DNA of 29,363 bases, taken from a virus. Made by a program: the position numbers and the translations under genes. Positions 10,474 through 18,579 of the stretch are shown piece by piece. The stretch's first letter is position 1. The number at the start of each line of letters is the position of its first letter. The stretch spans positions 1 to 29,363 of the IMG/VR virus record IMGVR_UViG_3300033388_001798; one strand, given 5' to 3'. The notes under the pieces were generated by a model that saw only the letters and a list, made by a program, of their open reading frames with translations, ran no database searches and was not told where the DNA came from.

Positions 10474-12459
10474 ATGGTACAAATTAATGATCCTGATGGC
10501 CTGAGTCAAGGTGGAATCACCACTCCGGGTGACCTAGTAATAACGCTAGTGTCCCTACTGGACGGTACGTTGACAGGCTCGGCATCTTTGCCTGCTGTAA
10601 CTGCGGGCGACTACATTGAAGTTCGTGGGGCTACGACTGCTACGAACAATGGTCTGTACGTAGTAACAGGCTCCCCAAATACGTCTTCTATTTCCGTGAC
10701 TAAGCAGGCTCTAACGGGTGCTGCTGACAACGTCGTGACAGATGGTTCTAACGCCACAGCGCGTATCTTTGGTACGAACGCTGAAGAGAAGAACGTCTAC
10801 TTCGATACGACGAACCGAGTGTTCTCGCTGATCAACGGTTTCGGCTCAGTGACAGTTCTTACGAACGACGGTGTGCTAGGTCAGGCTCTGTATTCGTTCA
10901 TGAAGGAAGAGTGGAAGGCTGACAACGATCTTATCAAGTTCCCATTCCCGATGACCGCTATTACGCCTGAGCAGTTCGAATTCAACGAATGGCGACCAAT
11001 TGATGAAGTTGAGTCTACAATTTCTACTGGCTCTGCCTCTGACACTCGTGCCCTGATCCGCTCTGCTGGTTGGGACGAAGTTGATGTCAATGGTTTCCTA
11101 ATCAACCAGCGGTTCGGTTTCGTCACACTGGGTAACGTGGACGCATCTGACTTCACGTATGGTTTCTGGGATTCCGCTCTGGTTGACACAGACATCATTG
11201 ACGCTACCTTTGATGGTGCCGCGAACGAAGCGGTTCCTTCTGTAATCAGTCACGACGTTACAGCTGCAACATCACTTGTATTTACGACTACGACTTTGAC
11301 TCGTGGTGCGGGAGACTGGACTACCGACTTCAAGATCGGGGACTCAGTACTCTGCCAGAACGCTGCGGATGCAGCTAACGATGTCACGCTCGTCCTGACA
11401 GACGTATCAGCCCTAGTGCTTACGGTTGCGTCGGGCTGGACAGCAGACACAGATGCGGTAGGCACTATCTTGGTTGCGGTGGATCACAGAACTCAGGTGT
11501 TCACACCTCGTATCCGAGTGTTCGCTAAGACTTACGGTCAGTCTTCAACGACAGAAATTGGTGTATCCATCATCACCAACCAAGTTTACCGATTCCCATT
11601 GTCAGAAGCTGCTGATCCGGTTATTGTCGATCTTGGTGTTTCTGAAGGTGATGCCGATGGTGGTATCGCTCCGTACAACGACATGAGCATCGCGTACACA
11701 AACGTCGCTGAATCTCGTGACGGTTTCGTACTGGGTGACAACAAGCTGTTCGGTGTAATCATTGACGGTGACGTTTCCGTTGGTCAGGTTGACGGTGGTG
11801 GTTCTGCCTCTGCCGAGCAAATCTACGCCTTCGTTCAGGCTCGACTGCTGAACGCTACAGACATCAACGACGGTGCGCTTTCATTCGGTGCCGACGTTAT
11901 TGGACGACTGGCTGAGCCTCTGTTGCTGATCGCTTCAACAGGTAACACATTGAGCACAATCGAACTGACAGTTAACCCTGTTGGATCGGGTGGTACTGGT
12001 GTGGCTGTCGATACGTTCTCCGGAGCGGACAAGAACAGAGTTGCCTTCGTAGACAACTCATCTGTCACACAGACATTCCCGTTGACAGTTACGGTAACGG
12101 TTAACTTTAACCCCAACCTGACTGGCGACGTGGCCGCTGTCTTCACTATGTTCTTCACGAACGATGATGCGGGCGACAACAACGGATTTGACTACGGTAC
12201 GATCAACGCTATCATTGTCGAAGACGATGTTGCTTCTCCGATCACTGGAGCAATTCCGGGCGCAACACAGAACTACAACTACGCTTATGACGGAAACGTC
12301 CAGCGTGGTGGTGCTTCTGCTGGTCAAGATGCCCCTGTGACTATTGTCGCTATTGGCTTGAGTCTGGCTCAGTACGTTATCGCCACAGGCACGATTACCA
12401 ACACAGGTATGGTTGCCTCATTGGTTGCCGCGTTGGAGAGAAACTTTAGCAACCCATAA
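10474..12459 (+). CDS. large beta-rich virion protein, 661 aa
   Basis: Soluble, low-Lys, Thr/Val/Asp-rich protein typical of phage structural proteins. Residues about 40-80 contain a small module (AGDYIEV, TNNGLYVVTG) that resembles an insert in the tail tube protein (residues 140-176 of the product at 22370); a weaker copy lies near residues 278-325. The central part (about 135-235) has WKADNDLIKFPFPMTAITPE, which recalls a large structural protein of related phages. The last third is Gly/Thr-rich. The C-terminus ERNFSNP resembles that of the product ending at 14595. A head or tail surface role is likely; a sheath is not supported. Confidence 0.7.
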   Translation: MVQINDPDGLSQGGITTPGDLVITLVSLLDGTLTGSASLPAVTAGDYIEVRGATTATNNGLYVVTGSPNTSSISVTKQALTGAADNVVTDGSNATARIFGTNAEEKNVYFDTTNRVFSLINGFGSVTVLTNDGVLGQALYSFMKEEWKADNDLIKFPFPMTAITPEQFEFNEWRPIDEVESTISTGSASDTRALIRSAGWDEVDVNGFLINQRFGFVTLGNVDASDFTYGFWDSALVDTDIIDATFDGAANEAVPSVISHDVTAATSLVFTTTTLTRGAGDWTTDFKIGDSVLCQNAADAANDVTLVLTDVSALVLTVASGWTADTDAVGTILVAVDHRTQVFTPRIRVFAKTYGQSSTTEIGVSIITNQVYRFPLSEAADPVIVDLGVSEGDADGGIAPYNDMSIAYTNVAESRDGFVLGDNKLFGVIIDGDVSVGQVDGGGSASAEQIYAFVQARLLNATDINDGALSFGADVIGRLAEPLLLIASTGNTLSTIELTVNPVGSGGTGVAVDTFSGADKNRVAFVDNSSVTQTFPLTVTVTVNFNPNLTGDVAAVFTMFFTNDDAGDNNGFDYGTINAIIVEDDVASPITGAIPGATQNYNYAYDGNVQRGGASAGQDAPVTIVAIGLSLAQYVIATGTITNTGMVASLVAALERNFSNP

Positions 12460-12493
12460 TAAAAACATGGGTTACTCCACATGAGGTGAGGTC

Positions 12494-12916
12494 ATGACAG
12501 TTGGTATTTGTTTTAGACGAGAAAAATACTGGGAACAGGATCAGTGGTCCTACCTATTCTCAAATTTCGGGGTGACCGATCTTTGGGAGGTGGGAGACGA
12601 TGGCGACGACAACCTGAAAATCTATCAGCCTACGGTAAAGATAGTGACAGCTGCGGAACTGCCAAACGACAAGACACTGGTCGTCCTTGCTCCCCAAGCA
12701 GGAACGTACATTCAGGGTGATGAAGACCTGAAGACTTTCGTGCACCCGGAGAATGCTATCTACATGTTCGGACCCTCGCATCTTCACCTGAACGAAGATG
12801 ACATGGGCGGACGGGTAGCGGATCACTACGTCTACATAAATCTGGTAGAGAATGAGTGCTTCGCTAATGCGGCTGCGTACATGACCCTCTGGGATAGAGA
12901 AGCGAAGAGTGCCTAA
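12494..12916 (+). CDS. hypothetical protein, 140 aa, possible SPOUT-like fold
   Basis: ATG at 12494 has an excellent ribosome site (GAGGTGAGG). The product has alternating strands and helices: KTLVVLAPQAG (about 55-65), NAIYMFGPSHLHL (87-99), DHYVYINL (109-116) and a final helix NAAAYMTLWDRE. This order resembles the C-terminal part of TrmH/SpoU RNA methyltransferases (a glycine-bearing strand, a VxIP-type strand, then the helix). The N-terminal part is shorter than in real methyltransferases, so catalysis is doubtful. The gene overlaps the next by TAATG. Fold suggestion is inference; function unknown. Confidence 0.55.
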   Translation: MTVGICFRREKYWEQDQWSYLFSNFGVTDLWEVGDDGDDNLKIYQPTVKIVTAAELPNDKTLVVLAPQAGTYIQGDEDLKTFVHPENAIYMFGPSHLHLNEDDMGGRVADHYVYINLVENECFANAAAYMTLWDREAKSA

Positions 12917-14595
12917 TGGCTGACCAGATTACAGACAACAGAGCACTGATACACGACGCGGATACCGTCCCAGCGACTGCACCATTCTGGGTTGATATCG
13001 GTGCCAATGCTATGAGTGCCGCCTCGAATCTCGATGACGAAATCTTTCTTGAAGGTATCTCTTCCATTGGTGAAGTTGCTGGCTCTACGCGAGCGGGCAT
13101 CTTTTATGAGTACTCGGCTACGCAAGACCTCTCCAGCAATCACATTTACATCTGGGTGCTGTGTGGTGTTGTAGGACTGCTGAATGCCAAAGCCTCGCAG
13201 GGCTTGACTTTCCGGATATACACTACTGACCCCACAACAGATTACGCAGAGTGGGATTTGGCTGGTTCAGACGAGTGGCCGAATTCTATTCAGGGTGGTT
13301 GGACGCTGTTCTGTATCGACCTTGAGTCAAGCCCGTCGCGCACCTCTGGTACAGCACCGTCAACGGGCGCAGTTCTAGGGCTGGGCATTTCGTTCCAAAC
13401 CCCTACGATGCCACGAATGGTAAACAACGTCTGGATGGATGCAATGTACAGCTTGGCTGACGGTGTGCCTGCGGTTATTGTTGAAGGACAGAGCGGTGGT
13501 GTGACTCCGTGGACATGGGCTGACTTGCCTGTTGAGTTGGGTATTGCCTCTGGTGTTGCTCAGGATGGTCCGGGTGGCTCTGTCGTGTTGAACGGTCCAG
13601 TAGAATTCTTTGCGGACGACGCGACTGACCACGAATTTGATAGCACGAACGAACTGGTGCTGTGGGCAGACCACGAGTTCATTGCGCCTGACTTTTATGG
13701 TATTACGATTCTGGGCGCAAGCTCAGGCACAGCCGACTTTAAGATGGGTATAAAGTCTGGAACCGGGGACGACGCAACAGGGTCACAGGGTGGTTCTATT
13801 CAGGCAGCCTCTGCTAGTGTGCGATGGTTCTGGACTTCTGATGGAGCCAATATTGATTCGGTCAATATGTATGGTGTGCAGGTTGCTCACGCTTCTGATT
13901 TGTTGATGGGCAGTGCAGTCAACTCATGGATCGGGACAAGCTATCTTGATTGCACGAGTGCAGACGTACGACTTTCTGAGCAGCTACGTTGTAAGGTTGT
14001 TGATCCGGACGTGCTAGGTGGGGTTCCATTCTTCACAGCGGATGAAATGGACAACATAGTGTTCTGCGAGTTTGCATCCAACGGGGTGGGGCACGCTATA
14101 GAACTGGTTACTCCAGTTGACCTTAACCAGATTTCCAAGGGCAACTTGTTCACCGGGTACGATGTAGCTGATCCGGGCACAGTGAACAACAAGGCTGTGT
14201 ACAACAACCAAGCAGACGACATTATCATCAGCAACACATCTGGTGGTAACCTGACTGAGGACTTTCACGTTCGCAACGGTACGAGTGCTACAACAGACGT
14301 GCAGGCTAATATCTCGACTACCCTGACAGGTCTGAAGGACAACACAGAAGTACGAGTGTACGACCAGTCCAACCCACCTAATGAATTGGCGGGCATCGAG
14401 AACGCTACAGCGGGTACGGTAGATGACCGCTCATTTGCTTTCGCTCTGTCTGCGACGACTGTCGTTGACATCGTGATCTTCAATGTGGATTACATTCTAC
14501 CACCCAACAATCGAATCGATGATTTCACCGTTCCGAGTGTGGACTCCTCGCTGCCTGTCTCGCAGGTGTTCGACCGAAACTTTGAGAATCCGTAA
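12916..14595 (+). CDS. large beta-helix-like virion protein, 559 aa
   Basis: Starts in a TAATG overlap with the previous gene. Residues 1-215 form a sandwich-like region (ATAPFWVDIGANAMSAAS, WTLFCIDLESS). Residues about 235-440 have the repeated short strands and Asn/Gly turns of a beta-helix (FYGITILGASS, VRWFWTSDGAN, DNIVFCEFASNGVGHAIEL). Residues 440-535 carry TTLTGLKDNTEVRVYDQ...NELAGIENA and ATTVVDIVIFNV, a small beta domain common in phage virion proteins. The C-terminus DRNFENP echoes the product at 10474. Probably a head fiber or tail surface component. Confidence 0.65.
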   Translation: MADQITDNRALIHDADTVPATAPFWVDIGANAMSAASNLDDEIFLEGISSIGEVAGSTRAGIFYEYSATQDLSSNHIYIWVLCGVVGLLNAKASQGLTFRIYTTDPTTDYAEWDLAGSDEWPNSIQGGWTLFCIDLESSPSRTSGTAPSTGAVLGLGISFQTPTMPRMVNNVWMDAMYSLADGVPAVIVEGQSGGVTPWTWADLPVELGIASGVAQDGPGGSVVLNGPVEFFADDATDHEFDSTNELVLWADHEFIAPDFYGITILGASSGTADFKMGIKSGTGDDATGSQGGSIQAASASVRWFWTSDGANIDSVNMYGVQVAHASDLLMGSAVNSWIGTSYLDCTSADVRLSEQLRCKVVDPDVLGGVPFFTADEMDNIVFCEFASNGVGHAIELVTPVDLNQISKGNLFTGYDVADPGTVNNKAVYNNQADDIIISNTSGGNLTEDFHVRNGTSATTDVQANISTTLTGLKDNTEVRVYDQSNPPNELAGIENATAGTVDDRSFAFALSATTVVDIVIFNVDYILPPNNRIDDFTVPSVDSSLPVSQVFDRNFENP

Positions 14596-15359
14596 TGGCT
14601 ACCTTTGACGGACCTAACAAGATAATCACACTACTTGATCCGGGGACTAACCCGACTCAAAGCGTGCCTGATATCTATTCTGAGTGGAAGCAGTGGTCGG
14701 TGCTCACTGACAACTTGAAGTACCTGCCAGCTTTCGATCTGTCTGTGGGCGGCAACGACACAAACCCTCCGGAAAAACTGGACGGGTATTTCTTCGTGCG
14801 CAATGACTACGGGTGGAGAGTGCGACCGTTTGAAGCGAACGGTGTTACAACGCTAGCGGGCAACCTATTCGCATTCGACACAGGGACAGCTTTGTACTTG
14901 TCTACGATTGGCACGTTCACGGCATTCATCATTGGCTCTGTGTCTTCAAAGGCTCTGGCTGTAGAGACTGGCGTATCCGGATTGACTCCGACTGAGTCTA
15001 CTCAGCTGGGCGACATCGATACGACTACGAAAGCGATGGATATTACTCTGACCTCTATCGACGGAACGGTCACAACAATGAATGCTACACTGGATACTGT
15101 GGTTGTGACATTAACTGCACTAGGTGTATCATCAGAGACGATACGGAAATTGCTGATGAATCGTATGGAGACTGACCCGATTACAGGCATCATGACGATT
15201 TACGATGACGACGACACTACAGCGTTGTTGGTTGCCAACATATGGGAGAATGTCGTAGCATCACAACTTTACAGAGGTCGAGGTATGGAGCGTCGTGACA
15301 AACTGACGCAACAGTACCCCGACTCATTTGGACTAGAATTTGGACCGGAGTTTAACTAA
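14595..15359 (+). CDS. conserved virion protein of the DGPNK type, 254 aa
   Basis: TAATG overlap at both ends. The N-terminus MATFDGPNKIITL...VPDIYSEWKQW, NLKYLPAF and a GWRVRPFEANG segment are typical of a conserved but functionally undefined virion protein found near tail or fiber genes in many phages (recalled from memory). The central region (about 115-195) is a Thr-rich helical linker with STIGTFTAFI and repeated T-x-T patterns. The C-terminus is a small domain with DPITGIMTIYDDDDTTALL, a pattern also common in such proteins. It likely joins larger fiber components. Function inferred from context only. Confidence 0.7.
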   Translation: MATFDGPNKIITLLDPGTNPTQSVPDIYSEWKQWSVLTDNLKYLPAFDLSVGGNDTNPPEKLDGYFFVRNDYGWRVRPFEANGVTTLAGNLFAFDTGTALYLSTIGTFTAFIIGSVSSKALAVETGVSGLTPTESTQLGDIDTTTKAMDITLTSIDGTVTTMNATLDTVVVTLTALGVSSETIRKLLMNRMETDPITGIMTIYDDDDTTALLVANIWENVVASQLYRGRGMERRDKLTQQYPDSFGLEFGPEFN

Positions 15360-15967
15360 TGGTTGACACAATCAGACTAGAAGCGGACATACTTGCTAAT
15401 CTATTTCAGGATGGGCAGGCACCTTCGTCTATCACAGCGCAGGATGTTCGCGATCTCGTTGTGAGTTCCAAGTACCTTGCTAATCAGGGGTGGGACTTTC
15501 ACCTTGATGGCACTTTCACGGTAGGCTCGCCAAAAACGATCTTGGCTGGTGTACGCACGCAGATAACGATTGATGGTGCCCTTGGAGACTTCGGTCACCC
15601 ACTAGGGGACCACAATGCGTTCCACTTCTGGAACACCTCAAGCAACAAATTGATTCCGGATGGGTTGAACAACTTCGGCATCGTGCGTCTGGCTATGACG
15701 GGTCAGTCTACGGCTGCGCCGACCAATTATTTTGAGTTGGAGTTGGACGTGGGTGGTGCAACACCGATCATCTACCAGCAGACCGCTCCGTTCCTGAAGG
15801 GCTTCGGTAACCCGCAGAATTTCAATTTTACGATTCCGTTGTTCGCTGGCGCAGATTTTATAGCGAATGGTGGGACGTTCTACATCACCCCATTGGCTGA
15901 TGCGACGTTTCACACATTTGCGATCACATCATCGAAGATTTACGGGGCTTCACCAGCAGTAGTGTAA
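15359..15967 (+). CDS. virion protein with a jelly-roll-like region, 202 aa
   Basis: TAATG overlap with the preceding gene. Residues 1-45 are a helical start ending in ITAQDVRDLVVSSKYL, seen at the N-termini of several phage fiber-related proteins. The rest is strand-rich with aromatic and Asn/Gly turns (TQITIDGALGDFGH, YFELELDVGG, NFNFTIPLFAGADFIANGG), like a compact jelly-roll (C1q/TNF-like) domain that could trimerise. It sits between other virion-surface genes. A role as a fiber or decoration subunit is inferred; no specific receptor-binding feature is recognised. Confidence 0.65.
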   Translation: MVDTIRLEADILANLFQDGQAPSSITAQDVRDLVVSSKYLANQGWDFHLDGTFTVGSPKTILAGVRTQITIDGALGDFGHPLGDHNAFHFWNTSSNKLIPDGLNNFGIVRLAMTGQSTAAPTNYFELELDVGGATPIIYQQTAPFLKGFGNPQNFNFTIPLFAGADFIANGGTFYITPLADATFHTFAITSSKIYGASPAVV

Positions 15968-15977
15968 GGGGTGAGTT

Positions 15978-16472
15978 ATGAGTATCGTAGGGATGGGGCT
16001 TGGAGTCGATGTCGATACGGCAGACTTCACTGTAGCCTACGGGTTTGGAATCAGGCAGCTTACGCTGATCCAACCTCCCTATGTACCTATCAGATTTGAG
16101 AACTTAGTAGCAAACGAGGCTAGAATGGCAATACTAGAGCAACAGGATCGAGGCAACAGCGTCTCAGGCGAACTGAGAACGCGTGTGCTGGACGATGAGG
16201 GTAGAGTTGCTGTCCTAGTGGGTGAAATTCGGGAAGCCGATCTGGACCCACAGAATCGCTCTGCGACGATTGTATTCGAGGATCGTGGCAGTTCTGTGGC
16301 TGCTGAGGACAGATTGAACTTAGTTGCAACACAGAACAGATTGAATGCCGTAAGCTCTGAGGATCGAAACAATTCACTGGCACCTGAAGATCGTGGTGAC
16401 GATGCAGGGGCTGAAAATAGAACAGCAGTATCTGACGCGGACAACCGCTCAGTCAAAGTAGAGGACCTCTAG
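15978..16472 (+). CDS. nonapeptide-repeat protein, 164 aa
   Basis: ATG at 15978 follows GGGGTGAGTT. Residues 1-40 are a hydrophobic, Gly/Val-rich start. From residue 41 to 157 the protein consists of 13 consecutive nine-residue units, each ending in Arg, with later units ending EDR, QNR, ENR or DNR (for example GSSVAAEDR, LNLVATQNR, LNAVSSEDR). The consensus is x-x-x-V-x-x-E-D-R. Short strand-turn units of this kind could form a thin solenoid or fiber. Similar '..VPAEDRT..' proteins occur in other phages near fiber genes (from memory), with no defined role. Confidence 0.75.
   Translation: MSIVGMGLGVDVDTADFTVAYGFGIRQLTLIQPPYVPIRFENLVANEARMAILEQQDRGNSVSGELRTRVLDDEGRVAVLVGEIREADLDPQNRSATIVFEDRGSSVAAEDRLNLVATQNRLNAVSSEDRNNSLAPEDRGDDAGAENRTAVSDADNRSVKVEDL
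16098..16448 (+). repeat. 13 tandem 27-bp coding units
   Basis: The 27-bp period encodes the nonapeptides of the protein at 15978-16472. The unit ends are conserved at protein level (acidic/amide, D or N, R), while the DNA has diverged, so the array is old and kept by selection. Confidence 0.8.
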
Positions 16473-16473
16473 C

Positions 16474-16896
16474 ATGGCATTAACCGGGCAAGCTAAGAAG
16501 GATTATATGAAGCGGTACAACGCTGAGTATGACCATACTGCGTGGGCGGATCAGAACCGGGATAAGACGCGTGCCAACTCTGCGAAGCATCAGGCGGCAC
16601 ACTCAGAGGAAATCACTGAGACGCGGAGACTACGACGGAACAGTAACGTGGTTCATATGGCTAAGGCGAATGAGCATGCGGGACGAAGACGAGCAAGATT
16701 ACGAGAGCAACTATGTGACTGTTGCACGCGAGCAGACCTATTCGAATTTTACGTCATCGCGAATATGAAGACAGAAGAGACAGGGATTCCACATGAGGTA
16801 GATCATGTGCAATCAATTGCATCAGGCGGCGCACACTGTGCCAAGAATTTGAGGGTCATTACAATGGCTGCGAACAGAAAGAAGGGATCACGATAA
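16474..16896 (+). CDS. HNH endonuclease (stand-alone)
   Basis: 140 residues. The C-terminal half carries the HNH core: PHEVDHVQSIASGGAHCAKN with D110, H111 and N125, followed by N134 in MAANRKKGS. CDCC at 81-84 may provide part of a structural zinc site, although a second clear CxxC is missing. The N-terminal 75 residues are very basic and helical, suited to DNA binding. It is inserted between virion genes and ends in a TAATG overlap with the next gene. It may be a homing endonuclease. In related phages HNH proteins also aid packaging next to terminase, but terminase is absent here. Confidence 0.85.
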   Translation: MALTGQAKKDYMKRYNAEYDHTAWADQNRDKTRANSAKHQAAHSEEITETRRLRRNSNVVHMAKANEHAGRRRARLREQLCDCCTRADLFEFYVIANMKTEETGIPHEVDHVQSIASGGAHCAKNLRVITMAANRKKGSR

Positions 16897-17204
16897 TGGC
16901 ATTGGTTTTTCCCAATAAAGACCCCGAAGAAGTACTGGACTACCCCGTCCAGTTTGACGACTGGCTGGTCTCTGGTTGCGACATCGCATCTGGTGCCACT
17001 GTCGTTCAGGAAGGTGTGTCTGAGCCGGGTGGATTGACTGACCTAACCGTGGACGGAGTGTTCGTCGCGGGTAAGTCAATCGTCACATGGTTGTCGTCAG
17101 GCACTGACGGGGAGACATACACATTCAAGATCACAGCGAATGATACGGGCACTCCAGTTCGTACCGTTGTTCGTCGGGTCAAAATCAAGATAAAGGTGAA
17201 ATAA
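16896..17204 (+). CDS. fiber-tail-adaptor-like small beta protein, 102 aa
   Basis: TAATG overlap with the HNH gene. Starts with FPNKDPEEVLDYPVQFDDWL, then GCDIASGATVVQEG, and ends with ITANDTGTPVRTVVRRVKIKIKV. This pattern (KDP-x-EVLDY, a Trp/Leu-containing strand, ITxN/D-x-GxPVR-x-V-R) matches small Ig-like phage proteins that are annotated as fiber-tail adaptors (recalled name). The single domain has about seven strands. It would connect fibers to another virion component. The family match is good by pattern; the exact attachment point is unknown. Confidence 0.65.
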   Translation: MALVFPNKDPEEVLDYPVQFDDWLVSGCDIASGATVVQEGVSEPGGLTDLTVDGVFVAGKSIVTWLSSGTDGETYTFKITANDTGTPVRTVVRRVKIKIKVK

Positions 17205-17205
17205 C

Positions 17206-17544
17206 GTGGTTACGTACGACAGCTTGACAGACGAGCAGAAGAGCATCCTATCAGCGTGGGAAGCAAACACCCGTGCGTGGTTCAATGGTGATGCAAAATT
17301 ATTGCACCAAGCAATATCCCTGCAGTCTGCGCTAAACGCCAGCAACGGACCTCGGGATATAATCACATCCCTTGACCCTGCCGAGGAAGTGCCGAATAGC
17401 TCAGGGATAGCTGGTGCTCATGACCTTACCAAGCAGGAGTGGTCTGATCTGGTGGACGTGCTTGATGCGTTTATTCTGGCAACCAACACGACAGCGATCA
17501 AAGAACTTATGGCTAAGGCTGCAGGTCCTACTGCTGGGTTGTAA
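17206..17544 (+). CDS. hypothetical helical protein, 112 aa
   Basis: GTG at 17206 follows AAGGTGAAATAAC, one base after the previous stop. The product is predominantly helical (TDEQKSILSAWEANTRAW, AKLLHQAISLQSALNAS, QEWSDLVDVLDAFILAT, TAIKELMAKAAG) with an acidic surface. Such short helical proteins are common beside fiber-adaptor genes and could be assembly chaperones, but no family is recognised. It lies four bases before the beta-helix gene and is almost certainly co-translated with it. Confidence 0.65.
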   Translation: MVTYDSLTDEQKSILSAWEANTRAWFNGDAKLLHQAISLQSALNASNGPRDIITSLDPAEEVPNSSGIAGAHDLTKQEWSDLVDVLDAFILATNTTAIKELMAKAAGPTAGL

Positions 17545-17547
17545 GTC

Positions 17548-18579
17548 ATGGCTGCTTTCTCCGAGTTTTTTGTCGATCCATCGCTCGACTCGGACACGGG
17601 TACGGGCACGCTGGTCGATCCGTATGGTGACGCAGAGCACGGGATTCGAGAGGAAACTTTCGATACCGTTGGCGGCACAATTATGCACATCAAGGAAGGC
17701 GCAGCAGAAGTACTGTCCGACGACTTCGCTACCGCTATGGCGGACACAGGGTCTACCCCAGCTTGGCTAACAAGCACTACCGCAGCATTCGTTATCAAAG
17801 GGTACCGAGGCGTAGCACACGACGGGGGCAAAGCTGCGATTGATGGCAACGGGCTACACGGAATGTTCGGTGTCTCCAACATAAATTACGCTCACGCAAT
17901 TGACTTGCGTATGTTCAACACGGGTGCTGAGATTGCTATCAAGATGGCAGCTGGTGGATCAGTCCAACGCTGTGAAGTTCATGACTGCAACGTCAACGCG
18001 GTACAAGTCACTAACTACGGCGTGGTGATAGGCAACTACATCCACAACATCGGAGCGGTGGGTATCTCGTGTGGCGGAACAGGCGCGTCAGCAATCTATA
18101 ACAGGATTGAAGATGGTGTCTTATCTATGACTGTGGGGGTATCCTCGTTCGGCTCAGTGTGTGAGAGAAACATAGTAATCCTGAAAGCGAACAGTAATGC
18201 CACTGGTATCCTTGGCACGAGTGCGCCTATCCTAAACAATAGTGTGTACTGTCACGGTGGAGGCACTGGTATTGGTATTCGTGGTGCTTCCGGTTCACGA
18301 GAAGGTCACGTATTCAACAACCTGATCGAAGGCATCAGCGGGGTTGGTGGTCGTGGCATCCAGAGCATATCCAACAGTGGTAAGATGCAGGCGATTGGTG
18401 GCAACGAAGTATTTGATTGCACTACTCCGTTCATTTATGAAGCACCAGTGGTAGAAGATTGGGGCGACAACAATGTACTGACAGCTTCACCATTTGTGAA
18501 CGCTGCGGTGGGGGACTTCAGACCCGTTGACATTAGCAACATTCGGGAGGGTCACGTTCCCGGTGGATGGTTCATCTAA
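17548..18579 (+). CDS. right-handed parallel beta-helix protein (spike-like), 343 aa
   Basis: Begins with SEFFVDPSLDSDTGTGTLVDPYGDAEHGI, the typical opening of pectate-lyase-like virion proteins. Residues about 85-300 show the rung pattern of a right-handed beta-helix: short strands ending in N or G turns (NTGAEIAIKMAAGGSVQRCE, NAVQVTNYGVVIGNYIHN, SAIYNRIEDGV, PILNNSVYCHGGG, GHVFNNLIEGI). No catalytic Asp triad is evident, so binding is more likely than cleavage. ATG at 17548 lies three bases after the previous stop, and the end overlaps the next gene by TAATG. It may bind host polysaccharide. Confidence 0.78.
   Translation: MAAFSEFFVDPSLDSDTGTGTLVDPYGDAEHGIREETFDTVGGTIMHIKEGAAEVLSDDFATAMADTGSTPAWLTSTTAAFVIKGYRGVAHDGGKAAIDGNGLHGMFGVSNINYAHAIDLRMFNTGAEIAIKMAAGGSVQRCEVHDCNVNAVQVTNYGVVIGNYIHNIGAVGISCGGTGASAIYNRIEDGVLSMTVGVSSFGSVCERNIVILKANSNATGILGTSAPILNNSVYCHGGGTGIGIRGASGSREGHVFNNLIEGISGVGGRGIQSISNSGKMQAIGGNEVFDCTTPFIYEAPVVEDWGDNNVLTASPFVNAAVGDFRPVDISNIREGHVPGGWFI

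Noticed and set aside
10474-12459. Tail sheath protein
   Set aside because: No sheath motif, and no other contractile-tail genes (tube of the myovirus type, baseplate wedge) are present.
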